A stretch of DNA of 64,000 bases from Bathynomus jamesi (GCA_023014485.1 JAJOZX010012212.1:1-64000); one strand, 5' to 3'. Shown: positions 43,704 through 53,539, counted from the stretch's first letter. A program made the numbers and translations. Notes: generated by a model from the sequence alone, not told the origin.

Positions 43704-43774
43704 CGAACCGCCCGGGAATCGAACCCAGGGCCTTCCAATTGCCGGTTGGACGCTCTACCATTATGCTACGGTCC
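43704..43774 (-). tRNA. tRNA-like gene 2, anticodon-position GGC (Ala)
   Basis: As gene 1, but the acceptor GGACCGT pairs with GCGGTTC at all seven positions (two wobbles). The loop is CCGGCAA. Five T's (on the minus strand) follow 5-6 nt after the 3' end, as in a Pol III terminator. Confidence 0.6.
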
Positions 43775-43984
43775 TCACTCAATCACAATCGAAATTCTCC
43801 CACATAGGGCAGAAACCAATGCCCTGAGAGGGCACCCTCGCAAATCGTGAATATGCGCATATAACTGATTTATATACTGCGCGGTCATTGCAGTTATATG
43901 CGCATATTCACGATTTGCGAGGGTGCCCTCTCAGGGCATTGGTTTCTGCCCTATGTGGGAGAATTTCGATTTGTGATTGAGTGA

Positions 43985-44055
43985 GGACCGTAGCATAATG
44001 GTAGAGCGTCCAACCGGCAATTGGAAGGCCCTGGGTTCGATTCCCGGGCGGTTCG
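43985..44055 (+). tRNA. tRNA-like gene 3, anticodon-position GGC (Ala)
   Basis: Mirror copy of gene 2 with identical stems. TTTTT at 44061-44065 is a likely Pol III terminator. C at position 33 and the weak D stem (GCAT/GAGC) are unusual for a working tRNA, so a tRNA-derived repeat is possible. Confidence 0.6.
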
Positions 44056-44247
44056 CCTCATTTTTCATTGTTCGTTATCTCTCTTCCTCGTGTGCAGAAA
44101 CGTTCCTTAACACTTATGTCGTTTCTATTCATTTATATACTGCGCGGTCATTGCAGTTATATGCGCATATTCACGATTTGCGAGGGTGCCCTCTCAGGGC
44201 ATTGGTTTCTGCCCTATGTGGGAGAATTTCGATTTGTGATTGAGTGA

Positions 44248-44318
44248 GGTCCGTAGCATAATGGTAGAGCGTCCAACCGGCAATTGGAAGGCCCTGGGTT
44301 CGATTCCCGGGCGGTTCG
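44248..44318 (+). tRNA. tRNA-like gene 4, anticodon-position GGC (Ala), possible pseudogene
   Basis: Mirror copy of gene 1 in its acceptor (GGTCCGT) but with loop CCGGCAA. TTTTT at 44324-44328 follows. Confidence 0.55.
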
Positions 44319-44404
44319 CCTCATTTTTCATTGTTCGTTATCTCTCCTCCTCGTGTGCAGAAACGTTCCTTAACACTTATGTCGTTTCTATTCATATATA
44401 TATA

Positions 44405-45310
44405 TATATGTAACAGTTTTTTGCGCACACCTACAGGTCGCTACAATTGGTGTAGAACAATGCGGTTTTCACCATTCTATGCGTCTTTTTATTGTGCACT
44501 GTGCAGTGCCCATGCTAAAAAAAAATTCCCTAACATAAATCCTCCCCCCCCTTTTAGGGGTACAGTTCTTCCCATTTCTTCATTTTTAATCATAATTTTG
44601 GCACAAAATGGGGGAGGGGAGGGGGGTGGGGTTAATGGGGAAACTCAGAAAAATAGATGCGATATATATATGTAACCAAAAAAAAATTAAAGTAAATCCT
44701 TTGCAAGGTGCCAGCCCCCTTCCCCCTTGTGGGTAATGGGGGAAGGGTGGGGGTAAATGGGGGAGAGGGGTGGGGGAGGGGGTATTTGGGAGAGGGGTGG
44801 GGTAATGGGGGAGGGGGTGGGGTTAATGGGGAAACTCAGGAAAAAAATGATAACCAACATCGATTCCGGTCAGGAAGATCATGCTTATCACAACTAATGG
44901 AACACTATAACAATATTATTGATGCACTCGAAACAATGAAAACTATGATTTGGCGGGCCGCAGGGCCCCCAATTACTGTCGGTTCAGTTATTTGGTCAAT
45001 AAAACTATAGAAATGAACGCAGTCATGAAAATCTTAGGCTTCAAATCCGAGCTCATTGTATTAAGATTTGTGAAGCTTTAGATTTTCATGGCTGCGTTCT
45101 TTTCTGTAGTTTTATTGAATGAATAATTGGTTTGCCAGTAACTGGAAGGCCGCAGGCACCCCAATTACTGAGGCCCAAGGTGAGAGGAATAGGAATGATA
45201 TCCAGATAAAGGGCTACTGATGTTCAAAATAAAATACGCCGTAGGCCCACAATTCAGCCGAAGCACCGCAGATTTAGCAAAATCGGCGCGTAGCGCCGAC
45301 CTTTAGCTAG
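44405..45310 (+). mobile_element. Resumed part of Helitron copy 3
   Basis: Block order: GCGCACACCTACAGG, the G-rich GGGGTAATGGGGG repeats (44610-44840), a captured LINE RT piece at 44850-44950 (NQHRFRSGRSCLSQLMEHYN), one unit of the sequence duplicated at 32.4-32.9 kb, the 3' hairpin and CTAG. It lies entirely within the Dscam intron upstream of FN1. Confidence 0.7.
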
Positions 45311-45390
45311 TTGACTTTCTATTTCTGAACTAATTATTTCGTGTAGTTTTCCTCTTTATTATAAGTTACTTTATTCCATTTGTACTTCAG

Positions 45391-45522
45391 AACGACCTGA
45401 GCAGCCGGACAGCTTGAAAGTTTTGGATAAGAGCGGACGTTCTGTGGAACTTTCATGGACACCTCCCTACGATGGGAATTCCCCTATCAAAAGATACATT
45501 GTGGAATACAAACTTAGCAGAG
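45391..45522 (+). CDS. Dscam: Dscam exon, FN3 domain 1, N-terminal half
   Basis: Part of the cell-surface receptor Dscam, which guides neurite self-avoidance and, in arthropods, also acts in haemocytes. The acceptor TTTGTACTTCAG precedes 45391 and the donor AG|GTAAGT follows 45522; the exon ends in phase 1. The translation begins RPEQPDSLKVLDKSGRSVEL and has the FN3 core Trp in LSWTPPYDGNSPI, then RYIVEYKL. It is the first exon of the gene visible here. The two leading bases complete a codon from an exon not seen in the 45 kb upstream. The match to Dscam rests on the full domain order of the ten exons. Confidence 0.88.
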
Positions 45523-45854
45523 GTAAGTTTTTTAATAATAATAAAATAGAAGCGCCTCTCAAGATTCAGCATCGTCATATAGGGCCTAATTTGACTAGCC
45601 CATTTTCAAAGTTACTTTAGAAATGTCTACGTTCGTGGATTTACAGTTATGTTTTCTTATGGTTTGGTTGTTGAAGTTGAGAAAGGTTGCGGTTGTTTCG
45701 CAAGTGACTATAAATTTAAGGAATCACGAATGTAAAAAAGGAATTAATCTATACAGTGTGTCCATAAAGTGTAGCATAATAGAAATGAATACACGAATGT
45801 AAAATAACTTATGTTGTTTATGCTAATTTCTTAAGACGCAATTTTTCTTGGTAG

Positions 45855-46022
45855 GAAATTGGGATTCTGTCGTTGAAAGGATGATGGTACCAGGAGATCA
45901 CCACATCGCAGCCGTCCTCGATCTGCGCCCCGCAACTACTTACCATTTGAGAATCATAGCCAGGAATGAGATTGGAGATTCGGATCCCTCAGATACTGTC
46001 ACAGTTATAACTGCTGAAGAAG
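45855..46022 (+). CDS. Dscam: Dscam exon, FN3 domain 1, C-terminal half
   Basis: The acceptor TTTCTTGGTAG precedes; the exon runs phase 1 to phase 1 with donor GAAG|GTTCGT. It supplies the second half of FN1: GNWDSVVERMMVPGDHH, LDLRPATTYHLRIIARNEIG (the Tyr and RNE.G of strand F/G), then SDPSDTVTVITAEE. The intron before it is 332 nt and contains a lone CAGTGTGTCCATAAAG near 45757 that resembles a mariner end. The intron after it is 3.4 kb with a LINE. Confidence 0.88.
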
Positions 46023-46604
46023 GTTCGTTTAATAATGGTTTTGTATTTGAAATCACGAACTTCGCTCAGAACGCGTAGAGACAGAGTCTCCTACTACGAG
46101 GTTATTGGAGTGCTCCTTTGCTTTTAATCCCTGGAAACTAGTATAATATTTGTCATTCTGAAATTGCATTATTGAACAGTTCTGTACTAGCAATGAAATT
46201 GTTTACTTTGAAGAAACTATTAAAGAAGATTCCATTATAAATTTACATTGTTTTGATGCCGAATAATATTATTGTACTTAATATGTTTATATGATTTCGT
46301 TGCAAGTATTAAAGGAATGATAAATTTTAATTTTTTGCACTTCATCGTTGTCATTCCACTTGTTTGTTGATGTTCGTCTCTCACCCTTTGAGTGGTCAGT
46401 CAACCCAATTGGGTTTCCTTCGTTTAGAACTCTCTAAGCAAGTGTCGTGTTAAGGATTTGATTTTCTAACTACTGTGCATTGCAAAAGAAAATAATATTT
46501 TAAAAGTGATCTATCTTTGAAATAAAGACTGAAAAGGTAATTCGTCATTTATATCCTTCCACGAGAAAAAATTCCACTCTCACAACGGACGGAGGGAGGG
46601 GACG

Positions 46605-46995
46605 TCATTGAGCAAGGGTATAAAGTGTTTTTCCGTAACTCTCAGTCAGATAAAGGTGAAAAGAAGAACCGTGGACGTCAACAGTATAAACTTCATTGTC
46701 GGTGCAAGGAAGCGACATACTGAGTTTACGTACATATCGGCGATGGCTGTCTAACGAAGAAGAGGCCATCTTTTCCGCCATCAGGACCAGATATGGAACG
46801 TGAATTGCAGGATGACCAGATCCTCCTGAAAATGGTTCAATTCGCCCGCCTATGCAGCTTGCACCTATTCCTACTACATCAACCCCCATGTTATTACATT
46901 TGGCGTTACTTGGTCCGTATATTAATATTCTGGTATAATCACCAGACAATGATTGTAAGATGGGTGGGGTTAATTCAGAGCCATTCTCTGTGACC
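46605..46995. other. Unassigned DNA, possible LINE upstream part
   Basis: An open frame of 130 codons exists on the minus strand (IGASCIGGRIEPFSGGSGHP) but I recognise no family. The + strand runs into the RT fragment that starts near 46930, so this is more likely broken LINE sequence read in the wrong sense. Confidence 0.3.
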
Positions 46996-47780
46996 AATAG
47001 TATCAGGCACGGAGGGATACTATCCCCCTACTTATTCAATGTTTATATGGATAATCTATCTGTTGTGCTGAACACCTGTAAAATAGGCTGCTATATTGGT
47101 ACAATGATTGTTAATCATCTCATGTATGCAGATGATCTAGTTCTTATTTCTCCATCTGTAAAAGGGCTCAGCACACTTTTGAGGGTGTGTGAAAGGTATG
47201 GGAAGGATAACGACATAAAATATAATCCTGATAAAAGTCATGTTATGATTATAAGGACGAAAGCCTAAAAGTATATAAAATTTCCTGAATTTCAATTGAA
47301 TGGTATGGTGCTGTCAGAGGTAACCCAGACTAAGTATCTTGGCCACATACTAATGGTTAGTCTTTCAGATGACTGTGATATTCCAAGGCAATGTAGACAA
47401 TTACTGTATATGCTCAGGGAAATACTTTGGTTAGAAAATTTCATGTGTTCATTAGATGTTAAGTTGATTTTGTTCAAAACTTTTTGTACTCCAATGTATA
47501 CAGCTCATTTGTGGTGGAACTACAGGCTGTATAATTTGAGGAAATTATATGTTGCCTATAATATTTTTAGTTTATTAAGGACTCCAAGACTTGTAAATGG
47601 TGCTCCTTCTAGTGTCATTATGCTGTTTGTAGTCAATAAAGTGCCTAACTGTGCCAGTGTCATTCGCAATTTTGTATTTAGATTTGTCACTAGGCTTGGT
47701 GAGTCAGTCAATAAGATAATAGAAGCCATGGTTAGTGGACTGGTCTCCGATATATTTTATAAATTCAAATCTGGAAGCAT
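46930..47780 (+). pseudogene. LINE reverse transcriptase fragment in Dscam intron
   Basis: Joined frames give WGGVNSEPFSVTNSIRHGGI and LSPYLFNVYMDNLS (motif B region), NHLMYADDLVLISPS (YADD motif C, about 47110-47155), RVCERYGKDNDIKYNPDKSH, then QTKYLGHIL and LFKTFCTPMYTAHLWWNY. This is the palm-to-thumb part of a non-LTR RT. A stop at 47267 and frame changes near 46960 make it non-coding today. The clade is uncertain. It is on the Dscam sense strand within the FN1-FN2 intron. Confidence 0.75.
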
Positions 47781-47899
47781 TGGCGTAGGCAATTGTATGT
47801 TCATTATACACAGTGATTCACTGGCCTACTTAGTCAGTGCTCCAGACAACTATCTCTCAATCTTCTATGGTCCTCTTGTATAATGTTTGTAGAGGTCAG

Positions 47900-49390
47900 A
47901 CAAAGAAATTCCTTTCCCAGCCGTTCTCAAACATCATGGAATCAAAACAAAGGATACACGTGGGCATGAAACAGGCCCACACAGGAAACACAGATTTTGT
48001 GGTATTTCCCAAAACGAAACGACCACCAGAGGACGTCACCAAGGCCTATAACATGCAGTTTCTTCCTCAAATCATTCTCACCTCACTTGTCGTTTTCTCG
48101 TCTTGGTCGTCACGTCTCACTCTCAGCACCTTCGTCAGTAGCACCACTCGTCATGCTACCCGCTCTCCGGCGAAGGCTGGAGAGCGGCCCGCTGTTCCTT
48201 CAAGGCTCCGGTCGAGCCTACACGAAGTCTATCATCAAGTAAGGACCTCTACAATTTCATCCTGCAAGAAGCAACATCACTGCTGCAGGAGTTTCCGTTT
48301 GGCTTCCTTCTCAAGAAGTCTCTACCGGCCCTCAACACTCATCCTCTCGCCGGTAAGGCCAGTCCGCCTGTAGAAGCAATCACCAGAAGCCCAGGTCCGT
48401 AAACCTTCTATTAGGCTACGAGCCATAAACCTCATTTTGCTCGTCACTCATTCTCTCACTACAATTCGATCGGCGCCCGTTCAACAAGTATTTCAACAGG
48501 CCTCTACAGTCTCCAAGTTCATCTTCGGTGAAACGCATTACGGTCAAGCCTTCACCTAGGTCTACAGTCTCCAAGGTCATTACTGCCCAAATACGGTCAA
48601 CCCTTCACGTAGGTCTTCAATTTCCAGAGTTATTCATCATCTCGGTAAGCTACTTCGGCCCTCACTCGGGATACAGTGTTTTTGTTACGTTGTGCTTCCA
48701 CAAGCTCTGCCTAATCACGTAGGCCCTAAAGTGTTCCTAATATCGGTCAAACTAATTCTCGCGTTAAGACCGCAGTAGGCCTATTCAAGTGTTGTACCAA
48801 TACCGTGGTTGTATCACCCTGTTATTGTGTTCATTCGTATAATTTACTTAGCTTGCATCTTATTGTTTATGTGCTCTTTTATGCATTTCATTCTTAACGA
48901 CCTAAGCCATTTACTGTACCAACCGTACGTGCATTATTTCAGTTATCAATAAGCTTCATTATTTATTGTGTTCCCCTCTGCATATTCTCATAGCCTATTT
49001 GAATTAGCGTATTTACTTAACACTTAATCTGTATAACCATTCCTTATTGCTAAGAACCAGTCATTCTTTAGCATAGTATAAATGCCGTTATATAATTGTT
49101 AATCATTATAAATGCCATGAACTGTTAATCGCTATGAACAAATAATTGATTTATTTTCCTAAACACAAAACAAAGTAATTTCTCTCTCCTTATTATATAT
49201 CGTTAATTTGGGCAGTAGGCCCAAATTGGTGACCCTAATTTCATATAATTTTATTCAGTAATTATAGTAAGCGTACTTAGCTACATCAAATCGGTGATCC
49301 GTAGGCCACTAAATTGGTGACCCCGGAGTGACCAACTAAAGTGGTGACCCTGGAGTGACTATATGTTTGTACCTGTTGAGTCTGAAATAA
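47900..49390 (+). other. Unresolved intronic sequence, perhaps LTR-retroelement derived
   Basis: It contains degenerate repeats of GTCTACAGTCTCCAAGGTCA (48500-48580), and four GGTGACCC/GGTGATCC boxes (49228, 49293, 49315, 49343). The box TTGGTGACCCCGGAGTGA resembles a primer-binding-site region of an LTR element. Open frames (47837-48373) show no known family. It ends at the acceptor of the FN2 exon. Confidence 0.3.
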
Positions 49391-49406
49391 AGTGTTTGTT
49401 TTACAG

Positions 49407-49626
49407 CGCCCTCTGCCCCGCCAAGAGACTTGAAAGTAGAAGCGGTGGACAAAACGAGCCTACGCGTGACCTGGAAGCCTCCTTTTGAAAAGGAATGGAA
49501 CGGGGACATTCAGGGATACCAAGTGGGATACAGACTGGCCTCTTCCTACAAAACCTACGTTTATGAAACCGTCGAATCTAGCAAGGAAATGAGGAAGGAA
49601 CATCACTTTACGATCTCTTATCTCGA
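49407..49626 (+). CDS. Dscam: Dscam exon, FN3 domain 2, N-terminal half
   Basis: The acceptor TGTTTGTTTTACAG precedes; it enters in phase 1 and leaves in phase 2 at CTCGA|GTGAGG. It encodes APSAPPRDLKVEAVDKTSLR, VTWKPPFEKEWNGDIQGYQV, GYRLASSYKTYVYETVE and the turn ..HHFTISYL. The Trp of VTWKPP is the FN3 core residue. The reading frame hits TGA right after the donor, consistent with a true exon end. Confidence 0.88.
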
Positions 49627-50112
49627 GTGAGGCATTTTTATGTTTAGTTAAAGTTTTTAAAAAGTTTTCGTAGCTCGATTGCTGATTGGAATCGGATTAT
49701 GTGGGTACCGCGTTCGACTCTGCTATACCACCGCCCTGGGTTGAGACTACCTCTTCTGCTAATGCTCGGATTTGGGTGACTCGAGAATTCCCGTTCTTGT
49801 TTGAGGAAAAAATGCAGAGGTTTCGGAAGTTAGCTAAAGTTTTAAAATAAGTGGAATAGCATTTCATCATTTGATTTTGTTTCAAAGGGAAAACCAGTAC
49901 ATGTGTTGAAAGGCATCTTATTCGTTTCTGGGCCTAATTATAAAATTGCTTTTATATCGCTTTGTAAGATGGAAAATAAAGATGTATTTTATTGAAAAGC
50001 AGAACTTGTGCGGTTGGAACCTAATTTTCGTAATTGTTAAGCACTTGAATTGAGATGCTATTTTAAGTGTTCATTGTGTAATAATAGCTTAAAGCGGATG
50101 TATTTTGTATAG

Positions 50113-50354
50113 CATCTACACTGAATACGCCGTAGTTGTATCTGCCTTTAACAAAATGGGTCAGGGCCCACGTACCGCTGAAGTGAAATCCTACACCGCT
50201 GAAGGAACGCCGCAGGAACCACCTCAAGATGTCACTTGCACAATCCTGACATCCCAGACGATTCGTGTTTCTTGGAATTCTCCTCCTCTTTCGAGCGTTC
50301 ACGGCGTCATCAGGGGATACAAAATCATGTATGGACCTTCTGATCAGTGGTTCA
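50113..50354 (+). CDS. Dscam: Dscam exon, end of FN3 domain 2 and start of domain 3
   Basis: Enters in phase 2 after TATTTTGTATAG and leaves in phase 1 at TTCA|GTAAGT. The first part, IYTEYAVVVSAFNKMGQGPR, closes FN2. After the linker YTAEGTPQEPPQDV the next FN3 begins, CTILTSQTIRVSWNSPPLSS, GVIRGYKIMYGPSDQWF. The frame joins cleanly to both neighbours. Confidence 0.9.
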
Positions 50355-50640
50355 GTAAGTAAAACAAATGAATAACAATTGTTTATTCCGTTCCTTAATG
50401 TTTATGAAGAAAAGGTGTTACCAAAATAACAGAACATGTTGGTAAATGTAAAATAATCCGTAATTTTTTCAGTTTCCCTTATATCTTTGATTTCATCATT
50501 TCTGGTACTGTATATTATGTACTTCGTATCATATGTATTAAGTTTGTACATTATGTACGCAGTTTTTAACATACGTATTTCTTTTAGGTTTTATTTATTG
50601 CTAATATGAAGTAGAGAAATGTTAAATTGGTACATTTCAG

Positions 50641-50796
50641 ACGAAGAAGCAAAAGACATAAAAATCACAACATCTAACAAAACTTATCTTCACGGCCTTC
50701 ATAAGTATACGAACTACACTATCCAAGTACTTGCGTTTACCTCCAGCGGAGAAGGTGTTCTCTCTCCCGTTATTCACTGCCAGACCGACCAAGACA
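50641..50796 (+). CDS. Dscam: Dscam exon, FN3 domain 3, C-terminal half
   Basis: Acceptor TGGTACATTTCAG; phase 1 to phase 1; donor GACA|GTAAGA. It encodes EEAKDIKITTSNKTYLHGLH, KYTNYTIQVLAFTSSGEGVL, then SPVIHCQTDQD. LHKYTNY.I.V.AFT..G.G is the canonical FN3 E-F-G strand pattern. The preceding intron is 286 nt and the following one 297 nt, both free of recognisable elements. Confidence 0.9.
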
Positions 50797-51093
50797 GTAA
50801 GACTTCTCGGTTTATGAAATGTCTTTTTCATCATTTGGAGGAACTTCTCTTCCAATGATCAAATATTTCAAGGAAAACATATTTCTCACAGGGATTAGAA
50901 AGCATTCCTTCTATTAAGAGACGTCACTGTGGGCAAACATTACATATTTTCCTTTTTAAGAAGAAAAGTAATAATCATTTGGAAGTAAGAAAAGGGTAAA
51001 TTAGAACTTGCGAGCCATTTATGATAACATTCTGTACCACTGAATGTTTTAATTAAAGGTTGAGTCTAATAAACAGTTTTAAATAATTTTCAG

Positions 51094-51236
51094 TTCCTGA
51101 GGCTCCGACATCTATAAAAGCTCTTGTGATGTCAACTGACTCCATCCTCGTTTTTTGGCTACCTCCGAAGAAGCCCAACGGAGTGATCACTCAGTACACT
51201 GTTTACTACAAAGAGCAAGGCGAAGCGAACAGCGAG
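51094..51236 (+). CDS. Dscam: Dscam exon, FN3 domain 4, N-terminal half
   Basis: Acceptor TAATTTTCAG; enters in phase 1 and leaves in phase 0 at AGCGAG|GTGAGC. It encodes IPEAPTSIKALVMSTDSILV, FWLPPKKPNGVITQYTVYYK and EQGEANSE. Trp in VFWLPP is the FN3 core residue. Confidence 0.9.
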
Positions 51237-51455
51237 GTGAGCATTTTGTATTGAGGCTAACAGTTATTATTCACTCGCTCATTTATCCTGTATTTTAATC
51301 TCTAGCTATCAAATGGAAAACATGTTAGCCTTGTTTATCTATAAGATAAAAATGGCATTTTTACCCCTTTAATGACAGTTTGTACGTTAAACATAATTGT
51401 AAATTAGACATAACTTTTGCTGTTATGTAAATAGATCTTTGTTGCTTTTGCTTAG

Positions 51456-51603
51456 AGACGTTCCTACAAGCTTCCTCCTTCACAACTGAGCTTTGAAGCG
51501 ACTGAATTGAAGAAGGACAATTACGTGTTTTGGGTAACTGCCTCTACATCAGTGGGAGAAGGGGAGAGATCGGAGGAAGTCTACCTCAAGCCTTCAGATA
51601 AAG
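51456..51603 (+). CDS. Dscam: Dscam exon, FN3 domain 4, C-terminal half
   Basis: Acceptor TTGCTTTTGCTTAG; phase 0 in, phase 1 out (GATAAAG|GTAAGT). It encodes RRSYKLPPSQLSFEATELKK, DNYVFWVTASTSVGEGERSE and EVYLKPSDK. The F-strand Tyr and the S.G.G turn of FN3 are present. The next exon begins an Ig domain, so this is the last FN3 of the first block of four. Confidence 0.9.
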
Positions 51604-52030
51604 GTAAGTAACAAAAATACTTAAAAAACGAAGAGAAAATTCTTTTATTCTCCATTCCTAACTTGATTCATTGAGTTGGCATTCATTTATTTTTTTCCGA
51701 TCAATAAAGTTTTCATTCTTTCACTGATCTATTTCCATTTATGCAACTGTTCTTTCAATCATCTATTCCTTTAGCACTCCTGTTAAGTTCACTTAAGATA
51801 TCTTCCTCTGTATTCATGAATGAGATTTGTTCAATGAGAGCTTATTCAGGGATCTTCAGCGCTCTGATTGATAATTCCTCGTAGATTCGTTTTATTTATT
51901 TGAAAAAGATGTTAGTACATTTGTGTCTACTTATTTCCTCAGTGGAGGATCACGATACTGCACTGAATATTGTCCTTACGATTAAACACTAATTTTTAAA
52001 GAGGTAAAATGAACCATCATATTATTCCAG

Positions 52031-52133
52031 TGCCTGCCAAGATTGCTTCTTTCGATGATGAACATTTGGCCATTTACAAAACGGATGTTAAACTGCAATG
52101 TCAAGCTGTTGGAATTCCTGCTCCCGATATCAG
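52031..52133 (+). CDS. Dscam: Dscam exon, Ig domain 10, N-terminal half
   Basis: Acceptor ATATTATTCCAG; phase 1 in, phase 2 out (ATCAG|GTTAGT). It encodes VPAKIASFDDEHLAIYKTDV, KLQCQAVGIPAPDIR. The first Ig cysteine is in LQCQAVG. The segment KIASFDD is strongly reminiscent of the Dscam Ig10 start and is the best single indicator of gene identity. The following intron is 6.1 kb and filled with nested elements. Confidence 0.92.
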
Positions 52134-52715
52134 GTTAGTATTTTTCTCGTTATTTATTTCTTGTTTACGTCTTCATTGTATTAATAAATACCATTCATTG
52201 TTTATATGATACATCTTTGCCTTTACATGTACATTATAGGTTGGTTAAGTGCCAGCATTCTGTTATGCCGTGAAAGAAAGATGTGTAACGAATACATTTT
52301 TTTAACATAGGGAATACACAAGCATATCTCGTAAAAAGAAGTATGTGACACAAGTGTAGCGCGAAGTATGAGTGTGGCGTCTCTCTGACCACATGATAGT
52401 ACTGTGCAAAGTGAGTTTGTTTGGAGTGGGAGAGAATGACTGGAAAAAAAGGTGGGTCACGAAAGAATTAAAATGGAAAAGTTAAGTGTGTAGTCCCTGG
52501 ACAATTCGTCCCCGGACAATTCGTCCCTAGGACAATTCGTCCCCAGACAGTTCGTCCCCAGACAGTTCGCCGCGTACAAATAAAATTTATTATCTAAGTT
52601 AGGTTTTAGAAAACGTAAAAAACTTCTAATATTTACTATTACATACAGTTACATACAATACATTTTAATAGTAACAAACATTAAAAAACAGATAAAGCGA
52701 AAGCATAAAAGGCAT

Positions 52716-52990
52716 TTAAAATTTGAGATTATGGGCAACCCCTTTTAAGAACTGAAGCTTATTTATCGAGTCATATTTTTCTATTAATTTTAGTATACGA
52801 CTATCTAGATCTCTGTATTTTTTCTTCTTAAAAACGACTTCCCCCTGAAGAAATTTCTGCATTTTGCTTCTCGCCAAACCTTCTTCGCGTCGTAGCACGT
52901 CTATAAGAGTCCATATATTGGGGTGGATTGCGCTCACCGCACGATTCAGGGCACTGTGAAAAGCTTCTAAGCCGTTTATAGTACGGGGTT
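52716..52990 (-). pseudogene. MULE-type transposase C-terminal fragment
   Basis: The minus strand reads INGLEAFHSALNRAVSAIHP, NIWTLIDVLRREEGLARSKM, KKKKYRDLDSRILKLIEKYD. The NGLE.FH....-HPNIW.LI..L..EE pattern is characteristic of the end of MULE/FLYWCH-associated transposases, where it follows the last catalytic Glu. About 90 codons survive with no stop up to 52716; the catalytic core is gone. Confidence 0.7.
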
Positions 52991-53010
52991 AGGTTAGGTT
53001 AGGTTAGGTT
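52989..53010 (+). repeat. Short TTAGG array
   Basis: Four perfect TTAGG units plus TT within the MULE-like element. TTAGG is the ancestral arthropod telomere repeat; here it is interstitial and short. Confidence 0.85.
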
Positions 53011-53539
53011 TGGTTTTTACTTGTTTTAAAGCTTAACTTAAATAATAATTTTTAATTTATGAAGGTTTTATGAAGAAAAGTTGCCGAGTGTCTCTTACTT
53101 TTATTTGAAGGCGACGAGTACTTAAGGTCATATTACAATTTAAAACTTAAAAATTAATTTTGTAGGCGACGTACTGTCCGGGGACGAATTGTCCTAGGGA
53201 CTAATTGTCCGGCGACGAATTGTCCGGGGACGAATTGTCCGGCGACGAATTGTCCGGGGACGAATTGCCCTCGCACCGTGTAAAAGATGCAGATCAAGTG
53301 GATAAGAGTGAGCTGTTGAATGTGTACCAGGAATGTCTTGAGTAGAAATAAAAGGAGTGTGTGTGGGGTTGCTAAGACAGGTGCAAAGAAGAGGGCAACA
53401 GCGTGATAGCATTCCGAAGTTGTGCAGCGGTTGAGGATAAAAGAAGGAAATGGTTGTTGTGTGCGTAGGGTAAATGTGACAGAAAAGAAAGTCGAAAAGA
53501 AAGCGAATGTATGAAGAGAGCAAGAGTCTAGTGAGGCAG

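Larger units (their letters stand above)
43335..44395. repeat. 1.06-kb palindrome of four tRNA-like units
   Basis: Two tandem 250-270-bp units on the minus strand face two on the plus strand, with the centre near 43866 (GCATATAACTG...CAGTTATATGC). Each unit has the tRNA-like gene plus constant flanks (ACTGCAATGACCGCGCAG, AAACGTTCCTTAACAC and GAGGGTGCCCTCTCAGGG). Open frames across them (for example MSEDRSIMVERPTGNWKALG) are translations of the tRNA-like sequence. Confidence 0.85.
41771..45310 (+). mobile_element. Helitron-like element, plus copy 3 (interrupted)
   Basis: Starts TCTAATATACTATTTCAGAA directly after the CTAG of copy 2. Its TA tract is interrupted by a MITE (41820-42041), a hAT derivative (42077-43322) and a tRNA-like palindrome (43335-44395). 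It resumes at about 44410 with the GCGCACACCTACAGG block. Its 3' half is the type seen in the minus copy, with the captured RT fragment and the hairpin GGCGCGTAGCGCC (45287-45299). It ends CTAG at 45307-45310, followed by T. The end is 80 bp before the Dscam FN1 exon. Confidence 0.65.
52493..53272. mobile_element. MULE-like element with tandem-repeat inverted ends
   Basis: Both ends are arrays of about 15-16-bp units: GGACAATTCGTCCCC at the left (five units, 52507-52570) and GGGGACGAATTGTCC at the right (about six units, 53175-53270), inverted to each other. The core keeps the C-terminal part of a MULE transposase on the minus strand. About 780 bp, inside the Dscam Ig10 intron. Confidence 0.7.

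Noticed and set aside
43320..44243. Three similar open frames (MSEDRSIMVERPTGNWKALG type)
   Set aside because: They read through the tRNA-like genes and their flanks; the similarity is explained by the RNA gene repeats.
47837..48373. 178-codon open frame in the FN1-FN2 intron
   Set aside because: Ser/Arg-rich with no recognisable family, overlapping frames of similar quality, and the wrong context for a Dscam exon.
52493..53272. Possible CRISPR-like array from regularly spaced repeats
   Set aside because: Units are contiguous without unique spacers, are inverted between the two ends, and the genome is eukaryotic.
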